From Gigaspora rosea (taxonomy: Eukaryota; Glomeromycota; Glomeromycetes; Diversisporales; Gigasporaceae): a DNA stretch of 64,000 nt. Made by a program: the position numbers and the translations under genes. The number at the start of each line of letters is the position of its first letter. Within the stretch, counting starts at the first letter, position 1. The notes under the pieces are model-generated. The model did not search any database. It was not told the DNA's origin and saw only the letters and a program-made list of their open reading frames with translations. The stretch is taken from positions 95,643 to 159,642 of the forward strand of contig QKWP01000123.1 of NCBI GenBank assembly GCA_003550325.1, given 5' to 3'. Positions 41,480 through 53,283 of the stretch are shown here, piece by piece.

Positions 41480-42329
41480 CTGCCGGATTACTATTATAGC
41501 CCAGATTTTTCATTAGCACATTTCAAATATATTATTTATAAAAATTACTCACATTCGCATTCTTTAAAATATACCTATTTTGCCATTTAGTGGGTTTCAA
41601 ATATAACCTTTTTCTCCAATACCTACTTTTCAAATATAACCTTTTTTAAAAAACGGCCCTCTATTAGCTATTTTTCAACTATGACCTCATATAGATTATT
41701 TAGGATCCTCTCAGCACCAACGACGAACATATCCAGAAAAGCACCAAAAAAGCAAGACGTGACAGTCATCTATTCTAAACCTGAAAAAAATTAGTACTCA
41801 CAAATACAACACTAAAGCAAAAAAAAAAAAATAGAAACTTATACTTCGCTATAGAATTGAGAAACACGAATTCCCAAATAATGCACTAGCAACGAATGTG
41901 TTTCCAAACTAATGAAGTAATATGCCAGCAACGTAAGAATACTAAAATAAACAACTCCACTAACAAAAAGTTCCAGGTAATGCACTAATAGTAAAAGAGA
42001 TCCAAACTAAATGACACCAATGATGAAGAAAACTCCAGGAAACGACAAATATATAAACCCAAATAAAACATTAGTACTGTACTAATTTAAAAAAAACCCA
42101 CAAATAAAAAGAAGAAACAAAAAAAAACTAAGAACCCACCCTTCCAAACTTCTAATCATACCATAATCTTTACTATCTGGCATTCTAACAAAAAAAAGTT
42201 AAAACCAAAAATAAAAAACCAAACAAAAAAAATACTTACCAGTATCTTATTTTTACAGATCTGCAGATCATGAAAAAAAGATCTAATTTAGATTGAGGTC
42301 TGAGGACTACTGCAGTACTATAATTTAAA

Positions 42330-42970
42330 TATTAAATAAAAAAAATGTTATAATTTTTAAGAAAAAATAAAAAAAATAAATAAAATCAATTAATAAATTA
42401 AAAAAAAAATAAAAAAAAAGAAAACGAAAAATAAATAATAAAATAATTTTTTTAATAATAAAAAAAATTTAAAAAAATTAAAAAACGAATTTAAAAAAAA
42501 TGAATTTATAAAAAAAATAAAGTAATAATAATAATAATAATAAAGTAGAAAAAATAAAAAAAAATAAATAAGAAAAATAAAAAAAAATAAAAAAATAAAA
42601 AAAATAAAAAATAAAAAATTAAACAATAAAGTAAAAAAAAAAATTAAACAATAAAGTATAAAAAAAAAATAAAATAAAAATTAAACAATACAATAAAAAA
42701 ATAAATGTTACATTAAATACAGAAATAAAATGCTACATTAATAAAATAAATAAAATAAATAAAACATTTAAATTAAAAAAGAATAAAAAAATAATAATAT
42801 GGTGGGAATAAAAAAACGTGCTTTATAAAATAAATAAAATAAAATAAATAAAAATTAAGATTATTTAAAAAAAAAGATTGAAAAAAAAATTTTAAAAGAA
42901 ATAAAAGTAGTATACGTGCATATGTAGGAATAAAAAACGTGCTTTTTTTACTTTATTTATTTATTTATTT
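42330..42970. repeat. Extreme A-rich low-complexity tract
   Basis: About 600 bp consisting almost only of (A)nT words such as AATAAAAAAAT, ending in an ATTT microsatellite (42956-42975). A minus-strand Phe/Ile/Tyr ORF here is compositional. Confidence 0.85.
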
Positions 42971-43788
42971 ATTTTTGTTTTTTTGAAAAATCAAAATACC
43001 ACGTATACTCAACTTCAAAACAAAGGGGGTCAGACCAAATTTATACTAAAAATACGCAAATAAACTTTTATATGTAGAATTTTGATATACAAATACACAA
43101 ATTAAAAATCTAACCTTTTTAATAATTTTTTAAAAAAATACACAAATTTAAATCTTACTTCATTTAATTTGTCTATGCTGGCTACGCATTTTCTGACTGA
43201 TCTATCTATGTATATTTCGGGTCCTGTTGCAATCTTTTGGGTTCTTGGTTATTCCATAAATTACAATTGCAAAATTGTATTATATTTATTTTAATTCTTA
43301 ATCTAAAATATTAATTAGAATAAATAAGATTATTATACTTTAATAATAATAAAAATTATAATGCTTACTTCTTCTAAAAATTTCTGTTTTATATCTTTAG
43401 AATTATCAAGGCTCTTTAAACAAATATCTATTTGTGCACTTTATTTCCATATATTTTTTTTGATAATTAAATTCTATAATATACTATTAATCTATATTGT
43501 ATTAAATGGTGCCAAAGCCTTCTTTAGCAGGATACTTTATATTTTTGAATTTGCTAACTAATGATATCTTGATCCTTCAATGTATTAAGTTGTGTTTGTT
43601 AAATTAATTAATCAATATTATGATTATTGCTTGTCCAATTACAAAATTTTTTTCTAAAATCTAAGGGAAGCGCCAGAAATCACCTGATTTCCATTTATTA
43701 TACCCCTACACCTCCCCCCTATCTGACTGGTTTAATAGCCAATCAAATTTCACATATATTAAATTATTATTAAAAATATTTATAAATT
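42971..43788. other. AT-rich intergenic DNA
   Basis: No supportable gene; the frame at 43361-43561 is hydrophobic, short and without recognised features. Confidence 0.35.
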
Positions 43789-44125
43789 TAATAGTTAATA
43801 ACTTTTGATCTACTAGTCCAATTTAGATGATTTAACTACCAAAATGATCCTCTCAAAGAGAGGATCATTTTGGTAGTTAAATCATCTAAATTGGACCAGT
43901 AAATCAAAAGTTATTTACTATTATGTATATTATTAATATATAGTATTTATTATATAAAATATTATATAGTAATGATGTCGACATCCGTGACGACCTCTCG
44001 TGACTGGAGTTCAGACGTGGTGGCTTTGGACTTGTTAGAATCCTCTCTTTGAGAGGATCATTTTGGTAGTTAAATCATCTAAATTGGACCAGTAAATCAA
44101 AAGTTATTTACTATTAAATATTATA
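43789..44125. repeat. 65-bp palindrome plus a third identical copy around an adapter remnant
   Basis: Arms 43790-43854 and 43858-43922 are reverse complements with about three mismatches around a 3-nt centre (CTCTC-AAA-GAGAG). The right arm recurs as an exact direct copy from about 44052. Between them lies a non-native-looking segment (43975-44040) with a 20-nt match to a sequencing adapter. This is more likely an assembly or library artefact than biology. Confidence 0.75.
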
Positions 44126-44160
44126 TAGAATATAATAAATAATTTTTGATCCACTGGCTT

Positions 44161-44760
44161 TCGACAATTTCTGAATTGCAAAAACACGAACTTGAAATGG
44201 AGATTTGGGGCTTTGTTTATTTTTTTATTTAGTTTGCTTACATTTTTGTTTTTTTTGGTTTCTTTTTTTTTACTTATTTTATTTTATTTATCTTTTACTT
44301 CTTTTAGAACTTTGCAAAAAATGATTTGACTTTTCCGGCACTTTACAAGAGCACTTTGCAAGAAGTCACGAATATGAATGAATTTAATCAAATATAAGCA
44401 AATATAAGCAAATATAAGCAAATATAAGCAAATATAAGCAAATATAATAGTTTATTTTTTTTTGTTTTTGTTTTTTTTGGTATTTTTTTCAGTTTTGTTT
44501 TTTGTTTGTTTTTTTTTTTACTTATTTTTTACTTTTATTTTATTTTATTTATTCCTTACCTCTTTCGAAATTTTACAAAAAATGACCCAACTTTTCTAGC
44601 ACTTTACAAGAATATCTATTTTAACTTTTCTGGCACTTTGCAAGAAATAGCAAATATGAGGAATACAAGCGAATATAAGCGAATATAAGTAAATATTAGC
44701 AAATATAAGGAATATTATAGTTTATTTTTTTGTTTTCAATTTTTTATTTTTTTTTTGGTT
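44161..44760. repeat. Tandem ~300-bp duplication with (AAATATAAGC)n
   Basis: A T-rich lead (GGTTTCTTTTTTTTTACTTATTTTATTTTATTTAT), a CTTTGCAAAAAATGA...CACTTTACAAGA segment and an 10-11 bp AAATATAAGC microsatellite appear twice in order (44240-44450 and 44505-44715). Confidence 0.65.
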
Positions 44761-45039
44761 TTGTTTTTTTGGGTTTATTTTTTTTGTTGTTTTTTTTAAT
44801 AATATATAATAAAATATGTAATATTTAAAATATAATATATAATAGAATTATTATGTATTGCACTACTGGTTATAGTTAACTATTATAATAAATGGTTAAC
44901 GATAACCAGTTAATTCTGAATTTTGATTTTTCTGGTTACACAGATCACCACATATAAGTATTTTATTTGTTTACAATCATCCTTTTTTTTTTTTGCTACA
45001 TTACTAATTAGGCCTTCTTTTTGTAGCATTAATGTCGTT

Positions 45040-45390
45040 GGTCTTGCCATTACTGGTACTTTTTAATTGTTGTTGCCATTATTGGTGCTCTTTGATCATT
45101 GCTGTTAGTGTCTCCGTTGTTAGTGCTTTTGGTTGTCGCTACTAGTGCCAGTGTTATTGTTTGCTAGAATTTTGATGGTGGGTCATGTTCACAGTTATTA
45201 ATTTTGTTTATTTTGGTGTTGCTGTATACTAACGTTGTTTTTTAGTGTAGTCGTCATTACTGGTGTCGATGTTGTTGTTTGCTGGTATTTCAGTGGTGGG
45301 TCATATTCATATTTATTAGCTTTATTTATTTTGGTACTGTTGTATACTAATATCGCTTTCTAGTGTAGTTGTCAATTGTCGGTATTATAG
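45040..45390. repeat. T/G-rich tandem duplication, ~115 bp
   Basis: GTGGGTCAT(G/A)TTCA, TTTATTTTGGT, GTATACTAA and TAGTGTAGT occur in the same order twice (about 45170-45260 and 45290-45370). No frame stays open on either strand. Confidence 0.6.
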
Positions 45391-45980
45391 TTTAATGGTC
45401 GCTATCATTTGATTTTCTGGCTCATAGAATACTTTCATCATCTGCTATATTTTTCACATTGTATTTGGTTTTCATTTTGCGATTCACTGCACCATGGTTA
45501 CATCGTGTCATTTTTTTCGTTCTGGATTTTTGGCTTTTGTAACGTTGTAGTTGGGTTTTAGTATTAGATAATTAATGTTTAGGGTTAGGGTTAGGAATTG
45601 TGATTAGTTTGAAATTGAGTGTTTAGGAAAAGGAGCGAAGTAGAGGCGATAGCCGTAGTGAAGTGACTATAGGGTGAGCGAAGCGAACCCTGTAGGTGTT
45701 GCTAAGCATTAGGAAAGCAACACAAATTATGCCAAATATAATAAAGTGGTGTATATGTGTGTTTGGTTGTGTGTAACTGATAAAATAGTTAAAACTGTAA
45801 TTAATATTGTATGAAAGTGTTTGTTCATTATCGAATAGTTAAGATTAGTAAATATAGACTCAAATTGTTCGATAATCGTAGTTATAACCCTTATATTTCA
45901 AATTTATATTGTGTAATATTTATGGTTATTTATAACCATCTGGTTAAGGTTAACCAGTAGCTCAGGTTACAAATGTCCTA
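45391..45980. other. Intergenic DNA
   Basis: Contains TTTAGGGTTAGGGTTAGG (45579-45596) and GGGTGAGCGAAGCGAACCC (45673-45691), a short hairpin. No gene. Confidence 0.35.
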
Positions 45981-46336
45981 CAGTTCGGGCCAGCATAAGA
46001 TATACAATTTTCTTTAAAAGCGCCAAATTTTGAGATTTATACTCAAATCTGATTGGCTATTTTTTGTGTAACAAAAATTCTGATTGGTTAAAAATCTATA
46101 AAAACAATTTTTTTATATATTAAATGCCAAATTTTTGATTACATATTAACTTTAGACTCAAATAACTTTTTAAATTTATAATAAAAATAAAAATCTATCT
46201 TACAGAATTGTAGTTTAGACTAAAAGCAACAAATTTGTAAGACAGATTTTTTGTAAAGTCATTTGTTTGTAAATTATAAGCAATTTTTTACAGTATTTAT
46301 ATATAAAAAGTGGATATCTTAAGCTGGCCAGAACTG
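45981..46336. mobile_element. TA-type MITE, 356 bp, CAGTTCGGGCCAGC termini
   Basis: The left end CAGTTCGGGCCAGCATAAGATAT faces ATATCTTAAGCTGGCCAGAACTG on the right, between TA dinucleotides (45979-45980, 46337-46338). Non-coding; Tc1/mariner superfamily by target site. Confidence 0.8.
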
Positions 46337-46554
46337 TATATAATAATAAAAATAAAAAAATAAAATTTTATATTAAATTGCAAATAATTTAAAATATTAT
46401 ATAATAATAATAAATAAAAAATAAATTTTTATATTAAATTGCGAAAACTTGCGAAAACTTGCATAAAATGTTTAAAAATTTGCAAAAAGTATGATTATGT
46501 GAATATAATAATATAATTATTAATTATATCATATCAGATATATATTAATTAATT

Positions 46555-47001
46555 GGCAAATTTTATATATAGATATATGTCAATTACTAACTAGGTAAGA
46601 TATATATTGTCGCAGCTGATGCTGAAAATGGCTGATGCTGAAATTTGGGATCTCGATTTGAAACTACAAGCCCTGCTAAAATCTACAAATACTCTTTAAA
46701 TATCAAATCTACCCCAAACCTCACCCTAACCCTATAAGACAAAAACAAATAAATCTCCCCAAAAAAATTTTAAAATTTCATATCAAAATAGGTCAAAATT
46801 TCAGCATCAGCTGTTTTCAGCATCAGCTGCGATACTAAATACCCTGCCGATTTCTATTAATAGTGATAATAATCGATATATATCTGATAATCAGATATAT
46901 ATTGATTACTATCACTATAGATAGAAATTGGCAGGGGTATTTAGTATCGATATATATTTTACCAATTAGTAATCAATATATATCTATATATAAAATTTGC
47001 T
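46555..47001. mobile_element. Nested palindromes: foldback element split by a CAGCTGATGCTG MITE
   Basis: Outer arms (46555-46607 and about 46953-47001: GCAAATTTTATATATAGATATAT) and an inner palindrome (46835-46949: TACCCTGCCGATTTCTAT...ATAGAAATTGGCAGGGGTA) form one foldback element. A second inverted-repeat element (about 46610-46832; GCAGCTGATGCTGAAAA at both ends) sits off-centre and breaks its left arm. Confidence 0.7.
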
Positions 47002-47575
47002 AATAGAACTTGACCTAAGTTCAGTTCAGTTCAGGTTTATAGGAACACTATAGATAGGTAACAATTTGTTATCACTTATTTTTGATTATTTTTTGTAGAT
47101 TTTTCTATATTTAGTAATATTAATGCTTATTTTTGACTATTTTTCTGTAGATCTTTTCTATTTTTTGTAATATATTAAGATTTTTTAAAATTGTTAGCTG
47201 TTTATTGCTTAGAGTCCTAACAAAACATAACAAGAATAAAATGTTTTTCAATACTAGCTGACTTTTTACAAAATTCTCAAAAATAGCAAAAAGTTTTGCA
47301 ATTATACAACAAGAACAAATATATTGTAGTTGTTCAGGCTGCGCTATATTAATAACTTATTACCTGTAATGGAAATACTAAATAACCAGGTACATACAAG
47401 TTAGCAGTTTGTATAGTATGTAAGAAGAAAACAAAAACAGTAAAATACTTGGTTAGCTGTAAAGTATCTGTAGATTTGATAAGAAATTGAAAGAGCAAGA
47501 AGTTAAAACATGTATAGAAAAGTAAAAAAAAATTGAGTAAAACAAGTGCAGTACAGGTGGCAATCAATTAATCAA
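47002..47575. other. Intergenic DNA
   Basis: A hydrophobic minus-strand frame (47349-47567) has no recognised features and is not supported. Confidence 0.3.
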
Positions 47576-47850
47576 CAATCACTTCACTAATATAACGTTT
47601 TACTGACAATTATTTACCAACAAAGTTCATTTTACTGCCAGTTTATTTTACTGAAGCTTATTTTACTGACAAAGTAATTCTGGTCATTGTCAATAGGGTT
47701 AGTATAAAATTAGATAAAATTAGAGCTAAAGTTAGTGTGCTTTTTGAAAAAGACTTGTCTGTGAAATGAACTTCAGTGAAACAAACTATTAGTAAAATGA
47801 ACTTGTTAGTGAGTATTTGTCAGTAAAATGTTATATTAGTGAAGTGATTG
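47576..47850. mobile_element. MITE, 275 bp, CAATCACTTCACTAATATAAC termini
   Basis: The left 33 bp (CAATCACTTCACTAATATAACGTTTTACTGACA) are matched by the reverse complement of the right end with one mismatch. GTTCATTTTACTG words repeat inside. Flanks TTAATCAA and TTAGCAAA match at 6 of 8 positions, possibly a decayed 8-bp duplication. Confidence 0.78.
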
Positions 47851-49376
47851 TTAGCAAAATAATATGAACCCATGTAGTACAGAGTTGGTATTAGTTTGTA
47901 TTAAAATTATTATAATTTCTATATGCTGTATTCAAAGTTAAGTTGATTTTAGTTAAAATTATAGTATTGTGATTTTTGCTATAAACAATTTTGTTATATA
48001 ACTCACTTGCTATTCTGATAAATACTACATGTAGTTAAAGCTAAGTTAGTTTATATAAGATTTTTACTATTAAAAATATTGTTGCAGAACTTCTTTGCTG
48101 TTCTGATAATTTCAATATATAGTTAAATTGCATTGGAATTATCATAATTTCTATATAGTTAGTTCATATTGGAATTGTTGTAACTTCTATTATAAGTTAA
48201 AAAAATTATGTTACAAAAACTTACTATTTTAATAACTACAGTATATGTAGTTAGTTTGCATTAGAATTATCATGATTTTTGTATAATTAAAGCTGAATTA
48301 ATTCATATTAAAGTTATTATAATTTCTATTATAAATCATTCTGTCACAGAACTTACTTTTATTCCAATGACTTTAGTATATAGTTTGGTTGAGTTAGTTT
48401 GTATTAAAATATTATCACAAAAAATTCTGTTACTGAAATATTATTCTATTAACTACAGTATAGGTTAAAATTGAGTTAGTTTCATTAAAATTATGTTATT
48501 GTAAAAATTCTGTCACAGAACTTACCAGCAACTACAGTACAAGGTTGAGCTAATTTTAATTAAAATTATTGAGATTTTATCATGAATTTCTATAAAAAAT
48601 TCTATTACAAAATTTTTTTGCTATTCTAGTGTTTACAATATGTAGTAAGTTAGTTTGTATTAGAATTTGCATAAACTAATTATAAAACTCTGTTATAAAA
48701 CTTACTTGCTATTCCAATAACAAATAATATATAGCTAAGTATACATGGGTATCTAAAATATAGTTGATTTATAGCAGATGGCATGGTGAAATGTTTTTAA
48801 TATTTTTGCCACAGTGCTTAAAAATCATGTAGTGAAATTATTTTTATTCAATGAAATTAATTTCACCTAGCAAACTTTTAAAATTATTTTGCTAACAAAA
48901 ATTATATTTATTTGATGAACTTATTTTTGCTAATAAAATTCTGAAATTATTTTTGTCTAATAAATTTTTTATCTGTAAAATTATTATTGACAGTTGTATC
49001 ATTGTGTATAAATTTATACTTTATACTGTAGAATCTCTCAAAACTAATCCTGTCAAAACTAATACCCAATATGCATGATAAACATGATTTTGTATCAGTA
49101 TTGAGAGGTTATTAGATATGAAAACATTATAACAGTTAGAATTATAAAGTAGAAACAAACTTGGAGGATTAATTTTTTATCAGATTTGACAGGCTATCAG
49201 ATATGAAAACATTATAACAGTTAGAATTATATAGCAGAAATGGACTTGGCAGATTAATTTTTTATCAAATTTAGCAGGTTATCAGTTATAAAAATTAGTT
49301 TAAATATTATATTTAATATATATCAAAATATTTTGGGTAACATAATTTAGATATTCTAAAAAAATATATTCGGCAT
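47851..49376. other. AT-rich intergenic DNA with loose repeats
   Basis: TTCTGTTACAAAACTTACTTGCTATTC-type words recur every ~100-130 bp from 47985 to 48720 (TAGTTAGTTTGTATTAGAATTAT), a decayed tandem repeat. TCTCAAAACTAATCCTGTC near 49034 resembles pogo-type ends. No gene. Confidence 0.4.
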
Positions 49377-50242
49377 TGTTATGGAGAGAAATGAATGAAG
49401 TTTATTTTATCGATGCAAATGACAACAAGAAACCCGATGCCAGAGGAGTGACTTGGTAATTTAACCCAATTTAAAATAATTTAGCTTGTATATGAGTGTA
49501 GTCTGAATTTATTATATTTATATCTTGGATTTAATTATAATATAATCCAAAGATTTCTCTCTAGAAGAAGAGCTAAAACAACCTTCTTTTATACTTTACA
49601 AATATTATGGGAAGCACTAATCTAATATTATAGAATATTATAGAAACTATGAGACTAAAATCATACAATATTCTTATCTATGATGCTATAGTGCAAGACA
49701 CTTAAAGGCTACATTTTTGTGATTTGTCACATTTTCAAAAATTTCATATTGAAATTTGATATTTTTTTGATTTCTTGTATTCTGATTGGTCAAAAATTAA
49801 TTAATAAAAAATATTTTAAAAATAATTTTAAAAATAATTTTAAAATTAGCCAATAACGAGAAGCCAAACATGTGACTTGTCCCATTTTTGGTTAAATTTT
49901 TACATATCATATAAAAATACTATGTTTTTAAAGCTATATATTTTGAAAAATTATTATAACTTTTTAAAAAATAAGGCTGTTAAGTTGTAATAAATTGATT
50001 TAGCTATAAAACAGTAACTTCCTTTTTAAAATATCTTTTTTAGATCATAAGTTATTAGCTTTTAAAGTTTGTGTAGTCTTTAAGTATCACGCACTGTATC
50101 ATGCATATAATACAATAGCTGATAATTAATTATGTACAATTAATTATATGCATTGTCAATTAGACATAATTAGATGTTATATAAAATATGGTGCAGCATA
50201 CTTTAAACAACTGATATTTGAAATATCATATTACCCTGTGAC
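49377..50242. mobile_element. LTR-like repeat, copy 1, interrupted by a MITE
   Basis: Starts TGTTATGGAG and ends CCCTGTGAC. It aligns with 56191-56704 over its whole length, except for a 406-bp insertion and an internal deletion. Short terminal complementarity TGTTACAGGG/CCCTGT suggests a solo LTR; no 5-bp duplication was found, so the class is provisional. Confidence 0.6.
49691..50096. mobile_element. TA-type MITE inserted in LTR-like copy 1
   Basis: The left end GTGCAAGACACTTAAAGGCTAC faces GTAGTCTTTAAGTATCACGCACTG, with TA on both sides (49689-49690, 50097-50098); the left end has lost CA. It is absent from the same place in the 56191-56704 copy. Confidence 0.75.
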
Positions 50243-50248
50243 TAGGGT

Positions 50249-50781
50249 AGCTGGTGCAGGGTACTTTAGAGTGTGAAATGGCATATGATCTACAAACATA
50301 GTGAAGATCATATATTAAATTTTACTAATAAAGATTTTTTGTCGATCATTTTGTTTAATATAACAAAACATATAAAATTTTAATTGAAATAACTCCTGAA
50401 CTATTTATGAGATGCATGCTAAATTATATTTATTAGATTCCTTTTAACATTCTCTTTAAAGCAATAGAGCCCTTTTTTATTTTTTATATAAGTTAAAGCG
50501 AAAACTGATTACTAAAACACAATTAATTTTATGACAATAAAAAAAAGAGCTCTATTACCTTAAAAAGAACATTAAGTGGAATCTAATAAAGGTATTTTTA
50601 CTCGTATATCTTTAATAGTTCAAAAGTTATTTCAGTTTAAATTTTATATTGATAATGATAATGATCGTAACGAGTGATCGGTCTCCAGCTGCAGATCATG
50701 CAGATCATTAGAAAAACCTTGATTAGTAAAAATTATTATGTGATCTTCACTATGTTATGCTATTTCACACCCTAAGGGTAC
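50249..50781. mobile_element. Large inverted-repeat element, ~530 bp
   Basis: The left block GAGTGTGAAATGGCATA, CATAGTGAAGATCA, TTTTACTAAT faces ATTAGTAAAAATTATTATGTGATCTTCACTATG and TGCTATTTCACACCCT. A second inner pair (CAATAGAGCCCTTTTTTATT / AAAAAAAAGAGCTCTATTACC) makes a two-level palindrome. No frame inside. Confidence 0.65.
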
Positions 50782-52085
50782 TTGGCGATGACAATGGTGC
50801 ACTAATACAGGTAGTGCACCTGGCACGCCAAATACAGGTATAGTGCAAGATGGCGAGCCATTCATATTTAAACTTTAATATTATTAAATTATTACGAATT
50901 TACTAATTTTCCCACTTCTGATTTGTTTTGCTAATTATTCATATATTGGAGTATCAACATTATTAATAAATTTTATAGATGCCTGCAAATTATTTTGCTG
51001 ATGAAACTATAAATTTCGTTATATGTTTTGAAATAATAAAACTATAATGTTTTGTCAGTTCACGTAAGTTTAATCAAGCATCTTTAATCAATTTATAGTA
51101 CTCTGATAGTGAAGTGTGAGAGAAATTAGTAAGCTCTATTCATACCAGAGGATTGCGGAATTTGTGATATAATTTAACTAATTATGTTTTCAATATTAAC
51201 AAATTATTTGATTTATTGCTGATTAATAATAATATTGAATTTATCATGATATAAAAATTTGGCTAGTGATTTTTTTTTAAAAAAGTTGCATTAAAAATTT
51301 AAATTGATTACATGCAGTTTATAATTACATTTGTTTGGACTATTAACATATAAAATATTATTTGTTTGAATTCTTGAACTGTTAAAGTATAAAATATTCA
51401 ACCATTTTGTAACGATTCTTGATTCAAATTCTGTTTATTATCTGTTAAGATAATTATTTGATTCAATGTTATAGTCAACACTATTATGACAGAATCGACC
51501 ATTAGATTATTGCTGTCCTTTTTAAATTTCTAATGCTTAGCTGTCTAATAAAACTCGCTTTGAACCCATAATAATAATATGATTTGAAAAGAAATAAAAC
51601 ATAAACACTTCTATATTATTATTATTTTATAGTAATTTATTATACTTCACTAAACAGAATACTACAATAACTTTATTTAATATCATTATAACTAATTTAA
51701 TATGTTTGAAAAATATATTTTGCTATAAACGAAGTAAATTGCATCATGGTAAATCACAAAATCCATATGTTTCTTATTCATAATAATGATTGTTTATCAA
51801 TAGAGACAATATATATTATTCCATTTCTTTGATTTAGTAGATAACTGGAAATTAATTTGCCAACAGTTTACCTTACAGGCAACAAATTTATTAATATAAT
51901 TATTTAATTTTTTAATTTGGTTTTTAAAACATAAATCTATAGGATCTTTTAAACATTTATTTATTTTCAAATAAATTAATTTTGAAACTTTTTAATATTA
52001 ATTTTTAAAATCTTATTAATAATATTTAAATATAACATACATAATAAAGTTATTAATTTTGTAAATTTAAAGATTTTATATATAG
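50782..52085. other. AT-rich intergenic DNA
   Basis: Begins with GTGCACTAATACAGGTAGTGCACC-like repeats (50809-50860). Otherwise no gene or strong repeat. Confidence 0.35.
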
Positions 52086-52218
52086 ATAAATAATATAATA
52101 ATTTTTTTTTTAACTTTGACGGCCTTGCTAGAGCCTAACTAGTTTATTAATCCTGAGCAGTTTACAATTGTAAATGAACTAATATATCCACTATTATATA
52201 GGTCCAACATTATCTGGC

Positions 52219-52367
52219 TACTTCTAATAGCGCCCAAATGCAACTCGTTGCACCAAACTTCTGAGAGAATGGAGTCTCAACGTCAGTGCTGTCAAGTTTA
52301 TAGGATTTCTCTTCAAATCCCTCCCACCTAGCATCAATGGTGGGGTCAGATAATAATAGCATGTACT
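52219..52367 (-). pseudogene. Short coding-like frame near the 3' end of the retro-insertion
   Basis: ATG-initiated frame of about 49 codons (MLLLSDPTIDARWEGFEEKS, then DSTDVETPFSQKFG and CIWALLEVAR). Amino-acid composition is balanced, unlike chance AT-rich frames. Family unknown. Confidence 0.3.
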
Positions 52368-52584
52368 ATTATCTGTATACTACCATTTAAGAAAAAATGT
52401 AATATAAAAAAAATAAAAGGGTTATAAAAAAAAAGAGAGGAAATAGCATCGAACCTAGACGAGAAACCAAAAACAACAACAAAAGAAAAAGATGTAAGAT
52501 GAGAGAAATAAAGAAAAAGCCTATAAACAAGGCGGAACTGACTAATCCTATCTAAAAAAAATGAGAAAAAAAGAGAGGAGATAA

Positions 52585-52615
52585 CAAATACTAATACTAA
52601 TACTAATACTAATAC
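52585..52615. repeat. (TACTAA)n microsatellite
   Basis: Four to five ATACTA/ATACTAA units within the retro-insertion. Confidence 0.6.
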
Positions 52616-52739
52616 AGCTAATCTTTAAAAATTATAATACTGCGCAGCGTAATTCTGCCAAAGTATTATGTACATAAAAGAAAGAAAACTAAACTACGTC
52701 TAATAGAAAGTTCTAGAAAGAAATTTCATCTCAAATTTT

Positions 52740-53140
52740 CTACCAAAACATCTCACATGTCATTTGTTTATTCGCAGGATTCAAATTCACTCGTGACTGA
52801 TTCCGATTAGGTAGACGTATTCCCAAATTGGAAGGAGTAAACACTGCTAATCTTTTGGAGGGGGTAAACTGAATTGCCCAATTTTTAGCGAAATTTTGAA
52901 AAAACCAAAGAGAGATAGCAGTGAGACCAAAACTTGTAAAGAGTGTAAGTTTTACGTTTTGTAGAATAGTATAGATAACCAAAAGTATGTTTTTGTCTAG
53001 ACTTACACATCTTTTGACAAAAAACTCCAGGGTTTTAGCCCTACTACGTTTTCTATAGCAACGAAGTCTTCTACCCGGAGAACCAAACCCACAAAAAAAA
53101 ATCTTTTCAGCTCTATTTCAGTCTTCTCGCATGCAATCTG
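52740..53140 (-). pseudogene. Open coding remnant inside the retro-insertion
   Basis: The minus frame is open for about 130 codons from near 53138 to the stop at 52740. It has a basic region (FGSPGRRLRCYRKRSRAKTL), a hydrophobic middle (LLVIYTILQNVKLTLFTSFG) and a tail (RLPNRNQSRVNLNPANKQ). Upstream in the same frame are stops separated by peptide-like stretches. An internal ATG lies at 52980-52982. I recognise no family. It looks like decayed coding sequence carried by the retro-insertion. Confidence 0.4.
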
Positions 53141-53283
53141 AAGTCCTGTATCCAAGTTGCTTCTAGATAGAGTTTTTGTTATGTATAAAAATACTAACTA
53201 CAAAATTTTCGTAGGTCGGTACTTATGGAAAATTTTTGTCTAGAGGATCGTCAGAAAGAGTTGATTATAAATAATATAATAAT

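Larger units (their letters stand above)
40736..42120. other. A/C-skewed low-complexity region
   Basis: The plus strand is A- and C-rich (ACACTACACAGACACTACA, AAGCACCAAAAAAGC) with few G. CACTAAAAAAAAACAAACCGTT-CTAAAA repeats on both sides of the N gap. A pyrimidine tract (41394-41479) lies within. No coding frame. Confidence 0.45.
52103..53266 (-). mobile_element. 5'-truncated non-LTR retro-insertion (LINE fragment or retrocopy), 17-bp TSD
   Basis: ATAAATAATATAATAAT flanks the block perfectly (52086-52102 and 53267-53283). On the minus strand the 3' end is GGCCGTCAAAGTTAAAAAAAAA, a poly(A)-type tail directly against the duplication. Local GC is higher than in the surroundings. These are the marks of target-primed reverse transcription, so the block is a LINE fragment or a copy of a host mRNA. 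Coding remnants lie inside (see the two entries within), with stops and shifts. No reverse transcriptase motif survives, so the class cannot be fixed. Confidence 0.72.

Noticed and set aside
42390..42626. Phe/Ile-rich minus-strand ORF
   Set aside because: Pure composition effect of an A-rich tract; no start context or domain.
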